A stretch of 64,000 bases of DNA from Vibrio renipiscarius (GCF_000827885.1 NZ_JTKH01000013.1:30787-94786), one strand, 5' to 3'; shown: positions 48,448 through 58,992, counted from the first letter of the stretch. The notes: generated from the letters alone by a model not told the origin. Numbers and translations: made by a program.

Positions 48448-49101
48448 TTATAGCCACGTTAGTGAAGAAAGAGTGGTCCACAAAATCGTTAAGCCAATCA
48501 AACTAAAGAGAATTCCGCACGCACCATCAATATATTTGCTGGCCTGATACAGTTTTTTCTGTAAGCGCGCACTGGATAATAGCCAAGCCAGTAAAGAGAA
48601 CCATAACAACGATAAGCTCCACAAAATCAATAACGCAGCCCCTTTGCCAGCGAGTGACATGGTCGCAGGGACAAGGCTCGACATTAAACTGACAAAAAAG
48701 ACGAGCGCCTTGGGGTTGAGAATGTTGGTCATAAAACCCCGTGAGAAGGCTTGGCGTTTATTGCTCAGCAGATATTGCGATTTATTTTTAGTACCTGATG
48801 ACTCTTCAGATTGAAATGCCCCACGTAATGCGCCTATGCCTAGATAGAGTAAGTAACTCCCGCCTAATAATTGCAGCGCGGCAAATAATGCGGGGTGTTG
48901 CTGTACTAAAAAGCTTACGCCAGTCAGGCTGAAAATAGAATGGAGCAAGATGCCGCAGGATAACCCCAAAGCAATAAATAGCCCGGTTTGGCGGCCATAA
49001 CGCGATGCGTTTTGCACCACTAAAGCAAAGTCAGGCCCTGGGCTCATTAGCGCGACCCAATGCACAGCAGCAAGAGTTGCAAGGATGGTTATTTCGTTCA
49101 T
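48448..49101 (-). CDS. LysE/RhtB-family amino-acid exporter
   Basis: This 217-residue inner-membrane protein has about six hydrophobic helices and the RhtB signature WVALMSPGPDFALVVQNASRYGRQTGLFIALG near the N-terminus, followed by NPKALVFFVSL. The family exports amino acids or their analogues. An AraC-family gene lies just upstream on the same strand and may control it. Substrate is not predictable. Confidence 0.85.
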   Translation of the reverse strand: MNEITILATLAAVHWVALMSPGPDFALVVQNASRYGRQTGLFIALGLSCGILLHSIFSLTGVSFLVQQHPALFAALQLLGGSYLLYLGIGALRGAFQSEESSGTKNKSQYLLSNKRQAFSRGFMTNILNPKALVFFVSLMSSLVPATMSLAGKGAALLILWSLSLLWFSLLAWLLSSARLQKKLYQASKYIDGACGILFSLIGLTILWTTLSSLTWL

Positions 49102-49171
49102 GACAAGATACTAGGTAGGAATAATGGTGTGATTATCACTGTTTGATGTGCTTCAGGCTTGTAAATTTTGA

Positions 49172-49969
49172 TCACTCACTGATTTTAGCTGGAGGAACGC
49201 CAAAATTATGTTTGAAGGCTTTGCTGAAGTGAGCTTGGTCATAAAAGCCGATTTGATGGGCGACATAGGTGGCGTTGTGGCCTTGTTGCAGCAGTCTCAT
49301 GCCATGCTCCAAGCGCAGCCTGCTTAGCCAAGCATAAGGGGTGATCCCCATTTGCATTTTAAAGTGGCGTTGAAATTGGGTGGGCGTTAAATGACACAAG
49401 TTGGCCAGTTGTTCTAAGCGGATCGGTTGATCAAGATGATCGAGAATAAAGGATTTTAATGTGGCGATGGATTGGCGACCGAGTGGGGTTACTTTTTCTT
49501 GTTGGCCATAACCAAACTGGGAAAATAGCTGATCAAACCCTTCCAGCGGTAAGCAATCTTTAGCGAGTTGACTCTGTGAATCATCACCTAGTAATCGATG
49601 CAGTTGGTAAAGTTGATTAAAAATGGCGGGATTCGAAATAATCGTCTGACGGAAACTCAAAATCTGATCGGGTTGAGTGTATTGCGCAAGCTGTGTTAGC
49701 CAGCTTGGGTCGATGACAAACACTTTAGTTTGGTAGCCACGTTCCAATACCGAGTTGCCGTCGTGCAATTCATCCGGTGCCATGAGCACGACTTGGCCTT
49801 GCCCGATATGATGTTGTTGACCTTGATGGTGAAAACGCTGTTCGCCCTGGGTGATGAGCCCAATGTGAAAATCAAGATGATAGTGGCGTTGAAAGGCGAA
49901 CTGTTGATATCGCGCATCAATCAAATTAATCGATTCACTGATGGTGTTGCTGTATTTAACACTATCCAT
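49172..49969 (-). CDS. AraC-family transcriptional regulator
   Basis: The 265-residue protein has an N-terminal cupin-like sensor domain (HYHLDFHIGLITQGEQRFHHQG...VVLMAPDELHDG) and two C-terminal helix-turn-helix motifs (IRLEQLANLCHLTPTQFQRHFKMQMGITPYAWLSRLRL; NATYVAHQIGFYDQAHFSKAFKHNFGVPPAKI). It probably regulates the adjacent LysE-type exporter. Its start is odd: the ATG directly follows the T run of the rarD terminator and has no Shine-Dalgarno sequence. It may be translated from a leaderless or read-through mRNA, or begin further inside. Confidence 0.85.
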   Translation of the reverse strand: MDSVKYSNTISESINLIDARYQQFAFQRHYHLDFHIGLITQGEQRFHHQGQQHHIGQGQVVLMAPDELHDGNSVLERGYQTKVFVIDPSWLTQLAQYTQPDQILSFRQTIISNPAIFNQLYQLHRLLGDDSQSQLAKDCLPLEGFDQLFSQFGYGQQEKVTPLGRQSIATLKSFILDHLDQPIRLEQLANLCHLTPTQFQRHFKMQMGITPYAWLSRLRLEHGMRLLQQGHNATYVAHQIGFYDQAHFSKAFKHNFGVPPAKISE

Positions 49970-49970
49970 A

Positions 49971-50006
49971 AAAAAATAAGCTTGGTGAACATTTCACCAA
50001 GCTTAT
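49971..50006 (-). terminator. rarD terminator, abutting the AraC-family start
   Basis: Perfect 14-bp arms (ATAAGCTTGGTGAA with its complement) around a 3-base loop are followed on the minus strand by seven T that run into the next gene's ATG. Confidence 0.9.
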
Positions 50007-50036
50007 CGAGCGAGCAATAAATTGTCTTGTATAAAA

Positions 50037-50951
50037 TTAACGGTTGAGTGCTTTTTTATTACGACGGTTGTTACGCAAACCATCAACGCTAAAGACCACC
50101 AAAGCGCCCCAGATAAAGACAAAGGTAAGGGCTTTATCGAGGTTGAAAGCTTCCCCATAAACCAATACGGCCAGTAAGAACATTAAACTTGGGCCAATGT
50201 ATTGGAAAAATCCGAGTGTAGAGAGCTTTAATCGGGTCGCCGCGCCGGTAAAACACAAGAGTGGCAAAGTGGTAATCACACCCGCTGAGACCAATAAAAT
50301 ATTTAATGTCATCGGGTTGAGTTCTAAATTGGAGGTCGCAGAATCGGCTATCCATAACAGATAGATTGCGGCCGCAGGCAATAAGACTAAGGTTTCAATA
50401 AATAATCCGGTTTGATCGCCAACGCTGACTTTTTTTCGTAGTAAGCCATAAAAACCGAAGGAGCATGCAAGCCCGATGGCGACGATAGGCACCGAGCCAA
50501 AAGCCATGATTTGAACCAGAACGCCACCAGTGGCCAGCGCCACTGCCACCCATTGCATTTTCCTTAAGCGTTCGCCCAAAAATAGCATGCCGAGTAACAC
50601 ATTGATCAGTGGGTTGATGAAGTACCCTAAGCTGGCATCGAGCATATGGTTGCTGTTGACCGCCCAGATGAAAATCAACCAGTTCGAACCAATCAGTACC
50701 GATGAGGTGAGCAGGTAGAGCATTTTGCGCTTATCGACCATCACATCACGCACACTGTGCCAGTGGCGGCCAAAATGGAGCAGGGCAGCAAGTAAGAAAA
50801 AGGACCAAACCACGCGATGGCTTAATATTTCTAAGGGGGCAACAGCGCTTAGCGATTTAAAATAAATCGGAGCGATACCCCACATGGTGTAAGCACCAAT
50901 AGCAAACAGGATACCTTGGCGCGATCGTTGTTGTAATTCTTCTGGAGTCAT
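50037..50951 (-). CDS. rarD: RarD, EamA-family transporter
   Basis: RarD is a ten-helix EamA/DMT-superfamily inner-membrane permease of uncertain substrate. The 304-residue protein starts with GILFAIGAYTMWGIAPIYFKSLSAVAPLEILSHRVVWS, the RarD hallmark, and has conserved NWLIFIWAVNSNHMLDASLGYFINPL. It is followed closely by the AraC-family gene. Confidence 0.9.
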   Translation of the reverse strand: MTPEELQQRSRQGILFAIGAYTMWGIAPIYFKSLSAVAPLEILSHRVVWSFFLLAALLHFGRHWHSVRDVMVDKRKMLYLLTSSVLIGSNWLIFIWAVNSNHMLDASLGYFINPLINVLLGMLFLGERLRKMQWVAVALATGGVLVQIMAFGSVPIVAIGLACSFGFYGLLRKKVSVGDQTGLFIETLVLLPAAAIYLLWIADSATSNLELNPMTLNILLVSAGVITTLPLLCFTGAATRLKLSTLGFFQYIGPSLMFLLAVLVYGEAFNLDKALTFVFIWGALVVFSVDGLRNNRRNKKALNR

Positions 50952-51096
50952 ACAAGATCACTAACTGTTTTAAAAATGAGGGGAATTGGCCAGTATAAAA
51001 GCGGCCTGATAAAACGCCTAACAATTTGCAGTTTTATTCGCCAGCGTTCCCCACTACAATGTGCCACTTACCTCGCACTGAGTAACTGAGAAATAG

Positions 51097-52935
51097 ATGA
51101 CCTCGACACTTTTAGCCCAACCTGACGAAGAGATAACTGTCACTGCACAAAGTGTGCTTGAACAGGTGTTTGGTTATCAACAATTCCGTTCAGGACAAGA
51201 GCAAGTGATTGAGGCGGCGATTCAAGGCCAAGACAGCCTTGTGATCATGCCTACAGGTGGCGGAAAGTCGCTCTGTTATCAAGTTCCTGCACTGGTTCGT
51301 CATGGCTTAACCTTGGTGATTTCGCCTCTGATTTCATTGATGAAAGACCAGGTGGATCAGTTAAAGGCTGATGGCGTGGCGGCAGAATGCGTTAACTCAA
51401 CCATGTCGCGTGAAGATCTTATTTCTGTCTATAACCGGATGAATTCCGGCGCCCTTAAGCTGGTTTACGTCTCGCCAGAACGCGTATTGATGCGTGATTT
51501 TATCGAGCGTTTGCAAGGGTTGTCTCTGAGCATGATTGCGGTTGATGAAGCGCATTGTATTTCTCAATGGGGACATGACTTCCGACCAGAATATGCCTCG
51601 CTTGGTCAACTGAAACAATATTTCCCGCACGTGCCATTTATGGCGCTAACCGCGACCGCCGATGACGCAACGCGTAATGACATTGTCAGCCGTTTGCAGT
51701 TGGTTGACCCGCTAAATTATTTAGGCAGCTTTGACCGCCCGAATATTCGCTATACCTTGCTGGAAAAACATAAGCCGGTTTCACAGATCATTCGCTACCT
51801 TGATACTCAAAAGGGGCATTGCGGCATCATTTATTGTGGCAGCCGTAAAAAAGTCGAAATGGTGACGGAGAAACTGTGCAATAACCACATTCGTGCGGCG
51901 AGCTATCATGCCGGTCTAGATGCGGATGAACGCGCTTACGTGCAAGAAGCTTTTCAGCGTGACGACATTCAGATCGTTGTCGCCACCGTCGCTTTTGGTA
52001 TGGGGATCAATAAACCCAACGTGCGCTTTGTGGCTCACTTTGATATTCCACGTAATATTGAATCTTACTATCAAGAAACCGGTCGAGCGGGTCGTGATGG
52101 TTTGCCGGCAGAAGCGGTGATGCTGTATGACCCTGCGGACATTAGCTGGCTACGCCGCATGCTAGATGAAAAACCGGAAGGGCCTCAAAAGCAGGTCGAA
52201 GCCCATAAGCTCAATGCCATGAGTGCGTTTGCAGAAGCGCAAACTTGTCGTCGACAGGTATTGCTCAATTATTTTGGCGAATATCGTGATAAGCCGTGTG
52301 GCAACTGCGATATTTGTTTAGATCCGCCTAAGCATTTTGATGCCACACAAGAAGCACAAAAAGCCCTGTCGTGTGTTTATCGGGTCAATCAAAGCTTTGG
52401 TATTGGCTATGTAGTGGAAGTACTGCGCGGTATGCAAAATATCCGTATCCGCGAGCAAGGCCATGATAAGTTATCAACCTATGGTTTAGGGCGTGATCAC
52501 AGCCATGATTATTGGGTGAGTATTTTCCGTCAGCTGATCCATAAAGGTTTATTGTTCCAAAATATCACCCGCAATTCGACGCTACAGTTGACCGAAGAGG
52601 CACGCCCGCTATTGCGTGGCGACATGACTCTTGAGCTTGCGGTGCCACGTCTGGATACTGCCGCTCGCGCTGCAAAATCAGATAAACTCTCGAGTAAGAA
52701 TTACGATAAAAAGCTATTTGCTAAATTACGTAAACTGCGAAAATCGATTGCAGATGAAGATGGCTTGCCACCTTACGTTGTCTTTAGTGACGCAACCTTA
52801 ATTGATATGGCGGAAATATTGCCGATGTCTTATGGCGAGATGTTGGCCGTGAACGGGGTTGGTCAGCGCAAACTCGAAAAATACGCAGATCCATTTTTAG
52901 ACCTCATTCAGGATCACATCACTCAGCATGGTTAA
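51097..52935 (+). CDS. recQ: RecQ, ATP-dependent DNA helicase
   Basis: RecQ is a 3'-5' superfamily 2 helicase that acts in recombination repair with RecF-pathway proteins. The 612-residue protein has the Q motif FGYQQFRSGQEQVIEAA, Walker A MPTGGGKSLCYQVPA, VDEAHCISQWGHDFRPEY, the helicase C-terminal ATVAFGMGINKPNVRFVAH and RAGRDGLP. It also has the zinc-binding cysteines CRRQVLLNYFGE...CGNCDIC and a C-terminal HRDC domain. All key residues are present. Confidence 0.97.
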   Translation: MTSTLLAQPDEEITVTAQSVLEQVFGYQQFRSGQEQVIEAAIQGQDSLVIMPTGGGKSLCYQVPALVRHGLTLVISPLISLMKDQVDQLKADGVAAECVNSTMSREDLISVYNRMNSGALKLVYVSPERVLMRDFIERLQGLSLSMIAVDEAHCISQWGHDFRPEYASLGQLKQYFPHVPFMALTATADDATRNDIVSRLQLVDPLNYLGSFDRPNIRYTLLEKHKPVSQIIRYLDTQKGHCGIIYCGSRKKVEMVTEKLCNNHIRAASYHAGLDADERAYVQEAFQRDDIQIVVATVAFGMGINKPNVRFVAHFDIPRNIESYYQETGRAGRDGLPAEAVMLYDPADISWLRRMLDEKPEGPQKQVEAHKLNAMSAFAEAQTCRRQVLLNYFGEYRDKPCGNCDICLDPPKHFDATQEAQKALSCVYRVNQSFGIGYVVEVLRGMQNIRIREQGHDKLSTYGLGRDHSHDYWVSIFRQLIHKGLLFQNITRNSTLQLTEEARPLLRGDMTLELAVPRLDTAARAAKSDKLSSKNYDKKLFAKLRKLRKSIADEDGLPPYVVFSDATLIDMAEILPMSYGEMLAVNGVGQRKLEKYADPFLDLIQDHITQHG

Positions 52936-53254
52936 TAAAATGGAATTTGGCTTGATCGAATATCAAGCAGAGCAGGGAAGAGTTGTACTCAATACACCAG
53001 GTTTTGATTTTGATTCTTTCCCGCAATTAGGTGAGCGTTTACTTGCCGCATTGCCCGCGACCGTGATTGAAAAGCAATGTGATGCAGACATTCACTCTTG
53101 GCTGATTGATTTTGAAGAGTGCCAAATGTTTCTCAAAGCCGAGCATTACAGCGAAAGTGTTTGGTTTGAAAGCCTCTCAGGTATGCATTGCCAAGACGAG
53201 CTTTCCTTCCTTGCAACGTTGTTCCAACAAGGCTTTTGTTTGCCTGAACAATAG
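52928..53254 (+). CDS. DUF3630 family protein
   Basis: This acidic 108-residue protein of unknown function overlaps the recQ stop by eight bases, suggesting translational coupling. A second in-frame ATG at 52940 (MEFGLIEY) is an alternative start. No signal peptide or transmembrane segment is seen. It has a conserved-looking stretch HSWLIDFEECQMFLKAEHYSESVWFE and matches DUF3630 proteins of Vibrio relatives. Confidence 0.7.
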   Translation: MVNKMEFGLIEYQAEQGRVVLNTPGFDFDSFPQLGERLLAALPATVIEKQCDADIHSWLIDFEECQMFLKAEHYSESVWFESLSGMHCQDELSFLATLFQQGFCLPEQ

Positions 53255-53427
53255 GCATTTTGTCGTTCCAAAATCCATCTTGCAGACAAAGCTGGTTAAT
53301 GTATAATCGCCCGCCTCTTGCTGTTCGGTATAAACACGACACAGTCAGGACACATTCACTTTTATTTTAAACATTGTTGGTAAGTATTCGCTTCGTTTCT
53401 CTTTTTGAGATAACTCAGTGAGCACGA

Positions 53428-53463
53428 TTTGGGTTCCCTCACCCCCAAACCAAACTAAAAAGG
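53428..53463 (+). promoter_or_regulatory. candidate preQ1-I riboswitch controlling yhhQ translation
   Basis: TTTGGG pairs with CCCAAA (P1) around a pyrimidine-rich loop, then an A-rich tail CCAAACTAAAAAGG. The loop CCT at 53437-53439 can pair with AGG at 53461-53463 to give the H-type pseudoknot (P2) of preQ1-I aptamers. The AGG is also the Shine-Dalgarno sequence, 6 bases before the yhhQ ATG, so ligand binding would block translation. The architecture parallels the 33-nt Thermoanaerobacter aptamer. Confidence 0.75.
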
Positions 53464-53469
53464 TATCGC

Positions 53470-54150
53470 ATGAGTAACTTTACGTCTGCGCAACAGCGCA
53501 ACGCCCTTCTATATTTGGCTACATTCCACCTGATCATTATTGCATCAAGTAATTATTTGGTTCAGTTGCCTTTTACCGTTTTTGGCTTCCACACTACGTG
53601 GGGTGCTTTTACATTTCCCTTTATTTTCCTAGCGACTGATTTAACGGTTCGTGTTTTTGGTGCTCAAATGGCGCGTAAAATCATCTTTTTGGTGATGTTA
53701 CCGGCGTTGATCGTCTCTTACCTACTGTCAGTTGTTTTCTTTGAAGGTCAGTATCAAGGCTTTGCTCATCTTGGTGAGTTCAATGTGTTTGTCGCGCGTA
53801 TTGCGGCGGCAAGCTTTATGGCTTACTTACTTGGCCAAGTGTTGGACGTGCAAGTCTTTAACCGTTTACGCCAGATGAAACAGTGGTGGATTGCACCAAC
53901 GTGTTCAACCTTGTTTGGTAATGCAATCGACACGATGGCATTTTTTGCGGTGGCATTTTACCAAAGCCCAGATCCATTCATGGCCGAGCATTGGATGGAA
54001 ATTGCATTAGTAGACTACGGCTTTAAATTGGTGATCAGCCTTGGCTTGTTTGTACCAATGTATGGTGTCTTACTGAATTTCTTAGTGAAGAAACTCACGG
54101 CAGTAAACCCAGATTTTGAATTAATGGGTGCCATGAATAAAGCGTCTTAG
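53470..54150 (+). CDS. yhhQ: YhhQ, queuosine precursor (preQ0/preQ1) transporter
   Basis: YhhQ takes up 7-cyano-7-deazaguanine and related queuosine precursors. The 226-residue inner-membrane protein has about six helices and the VUT signature (TFPFIFLATDLTVRVFGAQMARKIIFLVMLPAL) and WWIAPTCSTLFGNAIDTMAFFAVAFY. AAAAAGG lies 6 bases upstream of the ATG and is part of a candidate preQ1 riboswitch, which fits the transported substrate. Confidence 0.93.
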   Translation: MSNFTSAQQRNALLYLATFHLIIIASSNYLVQLPFTVFGFHTTWGAFTFPFIFLATDLTVRVFGAQMARKIIFLVMLPALIVSYLLSVVFFEGQYQGFAHLGEFNVFVARIAAASFMAYLLGQVLDVQVFNRLRQMKQWWIAPTCSTLFGNAIDTMAFFAVAFYQSPDPFMAEHWMEIALVDYGFKLVISLGLFVPMYGVLLNFLVKKLTAVNPDFELMGAMNKAS

Positions 54151-54174
54151 GTAATGCGATACCACTGAAAAGAC

Positions 54175-54202
54175 AAAGCCCGCATTGATAGCGGGCTTTT
54201 TT
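54175..54202. terminator. bidirectional terminator between yhhQ and gppA
   Basis: AAAGCCCGC pairs with GCGGGCTTT around ATTGATA, followed by six T, between convergent genes. Confidence 0.87.
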
Positions 54203-54243
54203 GTATCTGTTAAGAATGGCGCTTTTGAGAGTTCGCGCTGAGT

Positions 54244-55734
54244 TTAACGACTGATAATGGTCAGTGGCCAGCCAATATCACTTTGACGGTTTGCTTCAAT
54301 TTCTAATTCGCTTGCGGTAAGCGGATTACTCGCCAACCATTGAGCATCAATAAATAAAGTGAGCTTATCGCCTTCCGACTGCAAAATAACGTGTGGTTCT
54401 AATGCTTGTTGGCGACGATGAGTTAGTTGAACCGATAAACGCAATAATCGAAGCACACGTTTCGCACTCGCGCTTGAAATAGCGTGTTGTTCTGGTAAAG
54501 AATTCAGCTGTTCTCGGTAACGACGAACGACTTCGGCAAGTAAGTATTTTTGTGCTCGCGTGTAGCCAGGCAGGTCGAGATTTTTGAGTAGATAGGCGGC
54601 GTGTTCGCCCCCTTTCTTGATGTCAATCGCGAGCCCTATTTCATGCAATTTTGCGGCAGTTGTAAGCATGGCAATCGCTTGTTGCTCAACCAACCAATCT
54701 GGTTCGCATTGGCTGAGTAAACGTTGGGCAAGATTGGCAACTTGTTGGCCATAAATGTCGTCTATTTGATAACGACTTTGTACGCTTGCAATGGTTCGAG
54801 CGCGTATGTCATCTTGCTTGAGTTCGTCGACCATTTCATACACTAAGCCTTCGCGGAGAGCTCCGCCAGCTAAGGTCATCGAGTCGATGTTCAGCAGTTC
54901 GAAGATGGCGATAAGAATAGAGAGACCGCTAGGGAAAACCAAAGCGCGTTCGAGGGTTAACCCTTCGATGTCCAATTCTTCTAAATGATCAGCCAGCATC
55001 GCTTGCTTTTGCAGGCGCTTTAGTTTGGCATGAGTAATTACCTCATCCATTCCTTGCGCCAGCATGATTTCTTGTAATGCTTGTACCGTGCCAGAGGCTC
55101 CGACACAAACATCCCAGCCTAACTCGGTGTATTGTTCAAAGATGGGGTGTAAGGTTGCTTTCGCAGCTTCAATTGCATGATTGAAGTTCGTGATATTGAG
55201 TTGGCGATCTTTAAAGTGGCGATCTAACCAAGTCACACAGCCCATTTTTAGGCTAGTGAGCGCTTTGGCTTCAAAGCCTTCACCAATAATTAGTTCGGTG
55301 CTTGCTCCGCCAATATCAACCACTAAGCGACGTCCGCTTCCCCCTGAAGTATGAGCGACACCTTTATAAATGGTGGCCGCTTCTTCTTCACCACCAATGA
55401 CCTCTATTTTATAACCGAGAATCTGGTTTGCTTTCTCTAAGAAAACATCCACGTTAGTCGCCGTACGTAATGTTGCCGTACCGACAATACGAATGTTTTC
55501 TTGAGGGATATCTTGCAGTCGCTCTGCAAATAAACTCAAGCAATCCCAACCTCTTTGCATGGCTTCTTGGCTTAACGAATTGTGTTCGTTCAACCCAGCG
55601 GCAAGGCGAACCTTACGCTTAATTTTCGCCATGGTCTGAACGCTGCCATCAATATGACGCACAACGAGCATATGAAAACTGTTCGACCCGAGGTCGATAG
55701 CGGCGTACAGCGGAGAGGGGACAACTTGGCTCAT
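54244..55734 (-). CDS. gppA: GppA, pppGpp pyrophosphatase/exopolyphosphatase
   Basis: GppA converts pppGpp to ppGpp in the stringent response and also hydrolyses polyphosphate. The 496-residue protein has the ASKHA phosphate loop [18 protein letters not shown], the catalytic [20 protein letters not shown] and [17 protein letters not shown] elements, plus a C-terminal HD-like domain. It starts 6 bases after the rhlB stop; rhlB-gppA is conserved in enterobacteria. Confidence 0.95.
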   Translation of the reverse strand: MSQVVPSPLYAAIDLGSNSFHMLVVRHIDGSVQTMAKIKRKVRLAAGLNEHNSLSQEAMQRGWDCLSLFAERLQDIPQENIRIVGTATLRTATNVDVFLEKANQILGYKIEVIGGEEEAATIYKGVAHTSGGSGRRLVVDIGGASTELIIGEGFEAKALTSLKMGCVTWLDRHFKDRQLNITNFNHAIEAAKATLHPIFEQYTELGWDVCVGASGTVQALQEIMLAQGMDEVITHAKLKRLQKQAMLADHLEELDIEGLTLERALVFPSGLSILIAIFELLNIDSMTLAGGALREGLVYEMVDELKQDDIRARTIASVQSRYQIDDIYGQQVANLAQRLLSQCEPDWLVEQQAIAMLTTAAKLHEIGLAIDIKKGGEHAAYLLKNLDLPGYTRAQKYLLAEVVRRYREQLNSLPEQHAISSASAKRVLRLLRLSVQLTHRRQQALEPHVILQSEGDKLTLFIDAQWLASNPLTASELEIEANRQSDIGWPLTIISR

Positions 55735-55740
55735 AGCGAC

Positions 55741-57045
55741 TTAAGAATCCTTTTGTTGACGCGGTGGGCGTGAACGATTTGGTTTGCGATTACCAGTGCG
55801 GGAGCCACCCGTATTAGTGCGGCGTTGCTGCTGGTTATTGCGTGTACGCATGCGAATTGGCGCTGGTAGATCCTGCAACAATGCTGAAGAATCGTAATCA
55901 GAAACAGGAATCGTATGCTCAATGTACTCTTCGATCGCCGGTAAGTTGATCGCGTACTGCTCACAAGCAAATGTGATTGAGTGACCACTTGCACCAGCAC
56001 GACCAGTACGGCCGATACGGTGAACGTAATCTTCACAATCGTCAGGTAGGTCGTAGTTAAATACGTGCGTTACCTGTGGGATGTGTAGGCCACGTGCTGC
56101 AACATCGGTTGCAACCAAAATGTCCACTTCACCTTGAGTGAATTGCTCAAGAATGCGCTCACGTTTTTTCTGCGGTACATCACCGGTCAGTAGACCTACG
56201 CGGTGTTTATCGGCCGCAAGATGACCCCAGATTGAATCACACATGTGCTTAGTGTTAGCAAAAATGATGGCGCGATCTGGCCACTCTTCTTCAATAATTG
56301 TTTGAAGAAGAGGCATTTTATCTTCATTTGAAGGATAAAAGAGTTCTTCTTGAATACGGTGACCTGTTTTTTGCTCTGGTTCTACAACCACTGATTCAGG
56401 TTCATTCATGTGTTCAAATGCAAGTTCTTGTACACGGTAAGACAGTGTTGCTGAGAACAGCATGTTCAAACGTTCTTTTGGTTCAGGCATACGACGGAAC
56501 AAGAAACGAATGTCTTTAATAAAGCCAAGATCAAACATGCGATCTGCTTCATCTAAGACAACCACTTGAATGTTATTCAAGTGAAATACACGTTGCTTGT
56601 AGAAATCGATGATACGGCCCGTTGTGCCAATCAAGATATCAACGCCCTGCTCAAGCTTAGTCACTTGCTTCTCGTAGCTTTCGCCACCATAAGCTAATGC
56701 CGCTTTAAGACCGGTGCTTTCAATTAGCGGCTCAGCATCATTATAGATCTGAATCGCTAGTTCACGCGTTGGTGCCATGATGATGGCACGAGGCTGTGTA
56801 GGCTGGCGGCCTTCATGCTCTGGTGTCGTCAGTAGGTGGTTAAAAGTAGCAGTAAGGAACGCTAACGTCTTACCAGTACCCGTTTGGGCCTGGCCTGCAA
56901 TATCACGGCCGGAGAGCAGGACCGGCAGCGCCTGAGCTTGGATAGGGGTACAATATTCGAACCCTTTTTGCTCCAAACCCTTTGTAACTTGGGGCTTTAA
57001 TCCCAAATCGGCGAACTTTTGCTCTGTGATGTGCGTCTTTTTCAT
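55741..57045 (-). CDS. rhlB: RhlB, DEAD-box RNA helicase of the degradosome
   Basis: RhlB unwinds structured mRNA for RNase E and PNPase. The 434-residue protein begins [20 protein letters not shown] and has the Q motif, Walker [34 protein letters not shown] (in [10 protein letters not shown]), and [10 protein letters not shown]. It ends in a basic Arg/Gln-rich tail typical of RhlB. It is divergent from trxA. No clear Shine-Dalgarno sequence precedes the ATG. Confidence 0.95.
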   Translation of the reverse strand: MKKTHITEQKFADLGLKPQVTKGLEQKGFEYCTPIQAQALPVLLSGRDIAGQAQTGTGKTLAFLTATFNHLLTTPEHEGRQPTQPRAIIMAPTRELAIQIYNDAEPLIESTGLKAALAYGGESYEKQVTKLEQGVDILIGTTGRIIDFYKQRVFHLNNIQVVVLDEADRMFDLGFIKDIRFLFRRMPEPKERLNMLFSATLSYRVQELAFEHMNEPESVVVEPEQKTGHRIQEELFYPSNEDKMPLLQTIIEEEWPDRAIIFANTKHMCDSIWGHLAADKHRVGLLTGDVPQKKRERILEQFTQGEVDILVATDVAARGLHIPQVTHVFNYDLPDDCEDYVHRIGRTGRAGASGHSITFACEQYAINLPAIEEYIEHTIPVSDYDSSALLQDLPAPIRMRTRNNQQQRRTNTGGSRTGNRKPNRSRPPRQQKDS

Positions 57046-57156
57046 TGCTATAGAATATCAGCTTAAGCTTGCAATACGAAAGTAAATACATTCCAATAGA
57101 GCATCTCAATACTGGTTATCATCCAACCAGTTCCGAAAAATGCATTGGAGTGGAAG

Positions 57157-57483
57157 ATGAGTGATAAGATTTTGCAGCTAACTGATGAAGGTTTTGAAAA
57201 CGACGTAATCAACGCTGCAGGCCCGGTTCTTGTGGATTTTTGGGCAGAATGGTGTGGTCCTTGTAAGATGATTGCCCCTATTCTTGATGAAATCGCAGAA
57301 GAATACACAGGCAAACTCACTATCGGTAAATTGAATATCGATCAAAATGCAGGAACGCCACCTAAATTTGGCATCCGCGGTATTCCAACGTTGCTTCTAT
57401 TTAAAGATGGCAGCGTGGCAGCAACGAAAGTTGGCGCTCTGTCTAAAACTCAGTTAAAAGAGTTCTTAGAAGCTAACCTGTAA
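57157..57483 (+). CDS. trxA: TrxA, thioredoxin 1
   Basis: Thioredoxin 1 is the main cytosolic dithiol reductant. The 108-residue protein starts [17 protein letters not shown] and carries the active site [19 protein letters not shown] and the cis-proline in [12 protein letters not shown] choose ATG 57157, because TGGAG lies upstream and the length matches E. coli. The rhlB-trxA-rho order is conserved. Confidence 0.97.
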   Translation: MSDKILQLTDEGFENDVINAAGPVLVDFWAEWCGPCKMIAPILDEIAEEYTGKLTIGKLNIDQNAGTPPKFGIRGIPTLLLFKDGSVAATKVGALSKTQLKEFLEANL

Positions 57484-57498
57484 GACCGACTGATAAAC

Positions 57499-57536
57499 AA
57501 AACCGTACATTTTTCACAATGTGCGGTTTTGTTTTT
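57499..57536 (+). terminator. terminator after trxA
   Basis: AAAACCGTACATT pairs with AATGTGCGGTTTT around six bases, followed by a T-rich run, upstream of the rho leader. Confidence 0.8.
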
Positions 57537-57687
57537 GAACGGCAACAAAAGATAGACTAGGCTAGTATTTAGTGATAATTTATCGCACGTAAATTAAACA
57601 AGTATCCTCTTCTTGGTCGATCCAGAGACCAAATCCATCTTACTCAATAAAACAGATCCTATTTTGACTAAACAAGCATCTACCACC

Positions 57688-58947
57688 ATGAATCTAACAG
57701 AACTGAAGAGCAGACCTGTTTCTGATCTTGTCAAACTTGGCGAAAGCTTAGGCCTTGAAAACCTTGCTCGTCTAAGAAAACAAGACATCATCTTTGCCAT
57801 CCTAAAAGCGCATGCAAAAAGCGGTGAAGATATTTTTGGCGATGGGGTTCTGGAAATTCTACAAGACGGTTTTGGTTTCCTACGTAGTGCAGACAGCTCT
57901 TACTTAGCTGGCCCTGACGATATTTACGTTTCACCAAGTCAAATTCGTCGTTTCAACCTGCGTACAGGTGATTCGATTGCCGGAAAAATTCGTCCACCAA
58001 AAGATGGCGAACGTTACTTTGCATTACTTAAAGTAAACACGGTAAACCACGACAAACCAGACAACGCGCGTAACAAAATCCTGTTTGAAAACTTAACCCC
58101 TCTACATGCTAATGAACGCATGACGATGGAGCGTGGTAATGGTGCAACGGAAGATATTACAGCACGTATTCTTGATTTGGCTTCACCTATTGGTAAAGGC
58201 CAACGTGGTCTGATTGTAGCGCCGCCAAAAGCCGGTAAGACAATGTTGCTACAAAACATTGCTCAGAGCATCGCTTACAATCACCCTGAATGTGAATTAA
58301 TGGTACTTCTTATCGACGAACGTCCAGAAGAAGTAACTGAGATGCAACGTCTTGTAAAAGGCGAAGTAATTGCATCAACATTTGATGAACCAGCTTCTCG
58401 CCACGTACAAGTAGCAGAAATGGTTATCGAAAAAGCGAAACGTCTTGTTGAACACAAGAAAGACGTAGTGATCTTGCTTGACTCTATCACTCGTCTAGCG
58501 CGTGCATACAACACGGTCGTTCCTTCATCAGGCAAAGTACTGACTGGTGGTGTGGATGCGAATGCTCTACATCGTCCAAAACGTTTCTTCGGTGCAGCAC
58601 GTAACGTAGAAGAAGGCGGCAGCTTAACGATCATCGCAACAGCGCTAGTTGATACGGGTTCTAAGATGGACGAAGTCATCTACGAAGAGTTTAAAGGTAC
58701 AGGTAACATGGAACTGCACCTAAACCGTAAGATTGCTGAAAAACGCGTATTCCCTGCGATTGATTTCAACCGTTCAGGTACTCGTCGTGAAGAGTTGCTT
58801 ACGAAGAGTGATGAATTACAAAAAATGTGGATTCTGCGTAAGATCGTTCACCCAATGGGCGAAGCTGATGCAATGGAATTCCTCATTGATAAATTAGCGA
58901 TGACGAAGACCAATGATGAGTTCTTCGATGCAATGCGTCGCCAATAA
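57688..58947 (+). CDS. rho: Rho, transcription termination factor
   Basis: Rho is a hexameric RNA-dependent helicase that ends transcription. The 419-residue product begins [20 protein letters not shown], with the same length as E. coli Rho. The RNA-binding cold-shock-like domain has GYGFLRS-type [16 protein letters not shown], the Walker A is [12 protein letters not shown], the Walker B is [10 protein letters not shown] and the Q and R loops are intact. I choose ATG 57688; the open frame continues 5' into the leader, where E. coli has an autoregulatory leader. Here 57537-57687 may play that part. Confidence 0.98.
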   Translation: MNLTELKSRPVSDLVKLGESLGLENLARLRKQDIIFAILKAHAKSGEDIFGDGVLEILQDGFGFLRSADSSYLAGPDDIYVSPSQIRRFNLRTGDSIAGKIRPPKDGERYFALLKVNTVNHDKPDNARNKILFENLTPLHANERMTMERGNGATEDITARILDLASPIGKGQRGLIVAPPKAGKTMLLQNIAQSIAYNHPECELMVLLIDERPEEVTEMQRLVKGEVIASTFDEPASRHVQVAEMVIEKAKRLVEHKKDVVILLDSITRLARAYNTVVPSSGKVLTGGVDANALHRPKRFFGAARNVEEGGSLTIIATALVDTGSKMDEVIYEEFKGTGNMELHLNRKIAEKRVFPAIDFNRSGTRREELLTKSDELQKMWILRKIVHPMGEADAMEFLIDKLAMTKTNDEFFDAMRRQ

Positions 58948-58960
58948 TTCAGTTGTTTAA

Positions 58961-58992
58961 AAAAACGCCACCGTAATTACGGTGGCGTTTTT
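58961..58992 (+). terminator. terminator of rho
   Basis: A long perfect stem (AAAAACGCCACCGTA with its complement) is followed by T residues. Confidence 0.9.
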
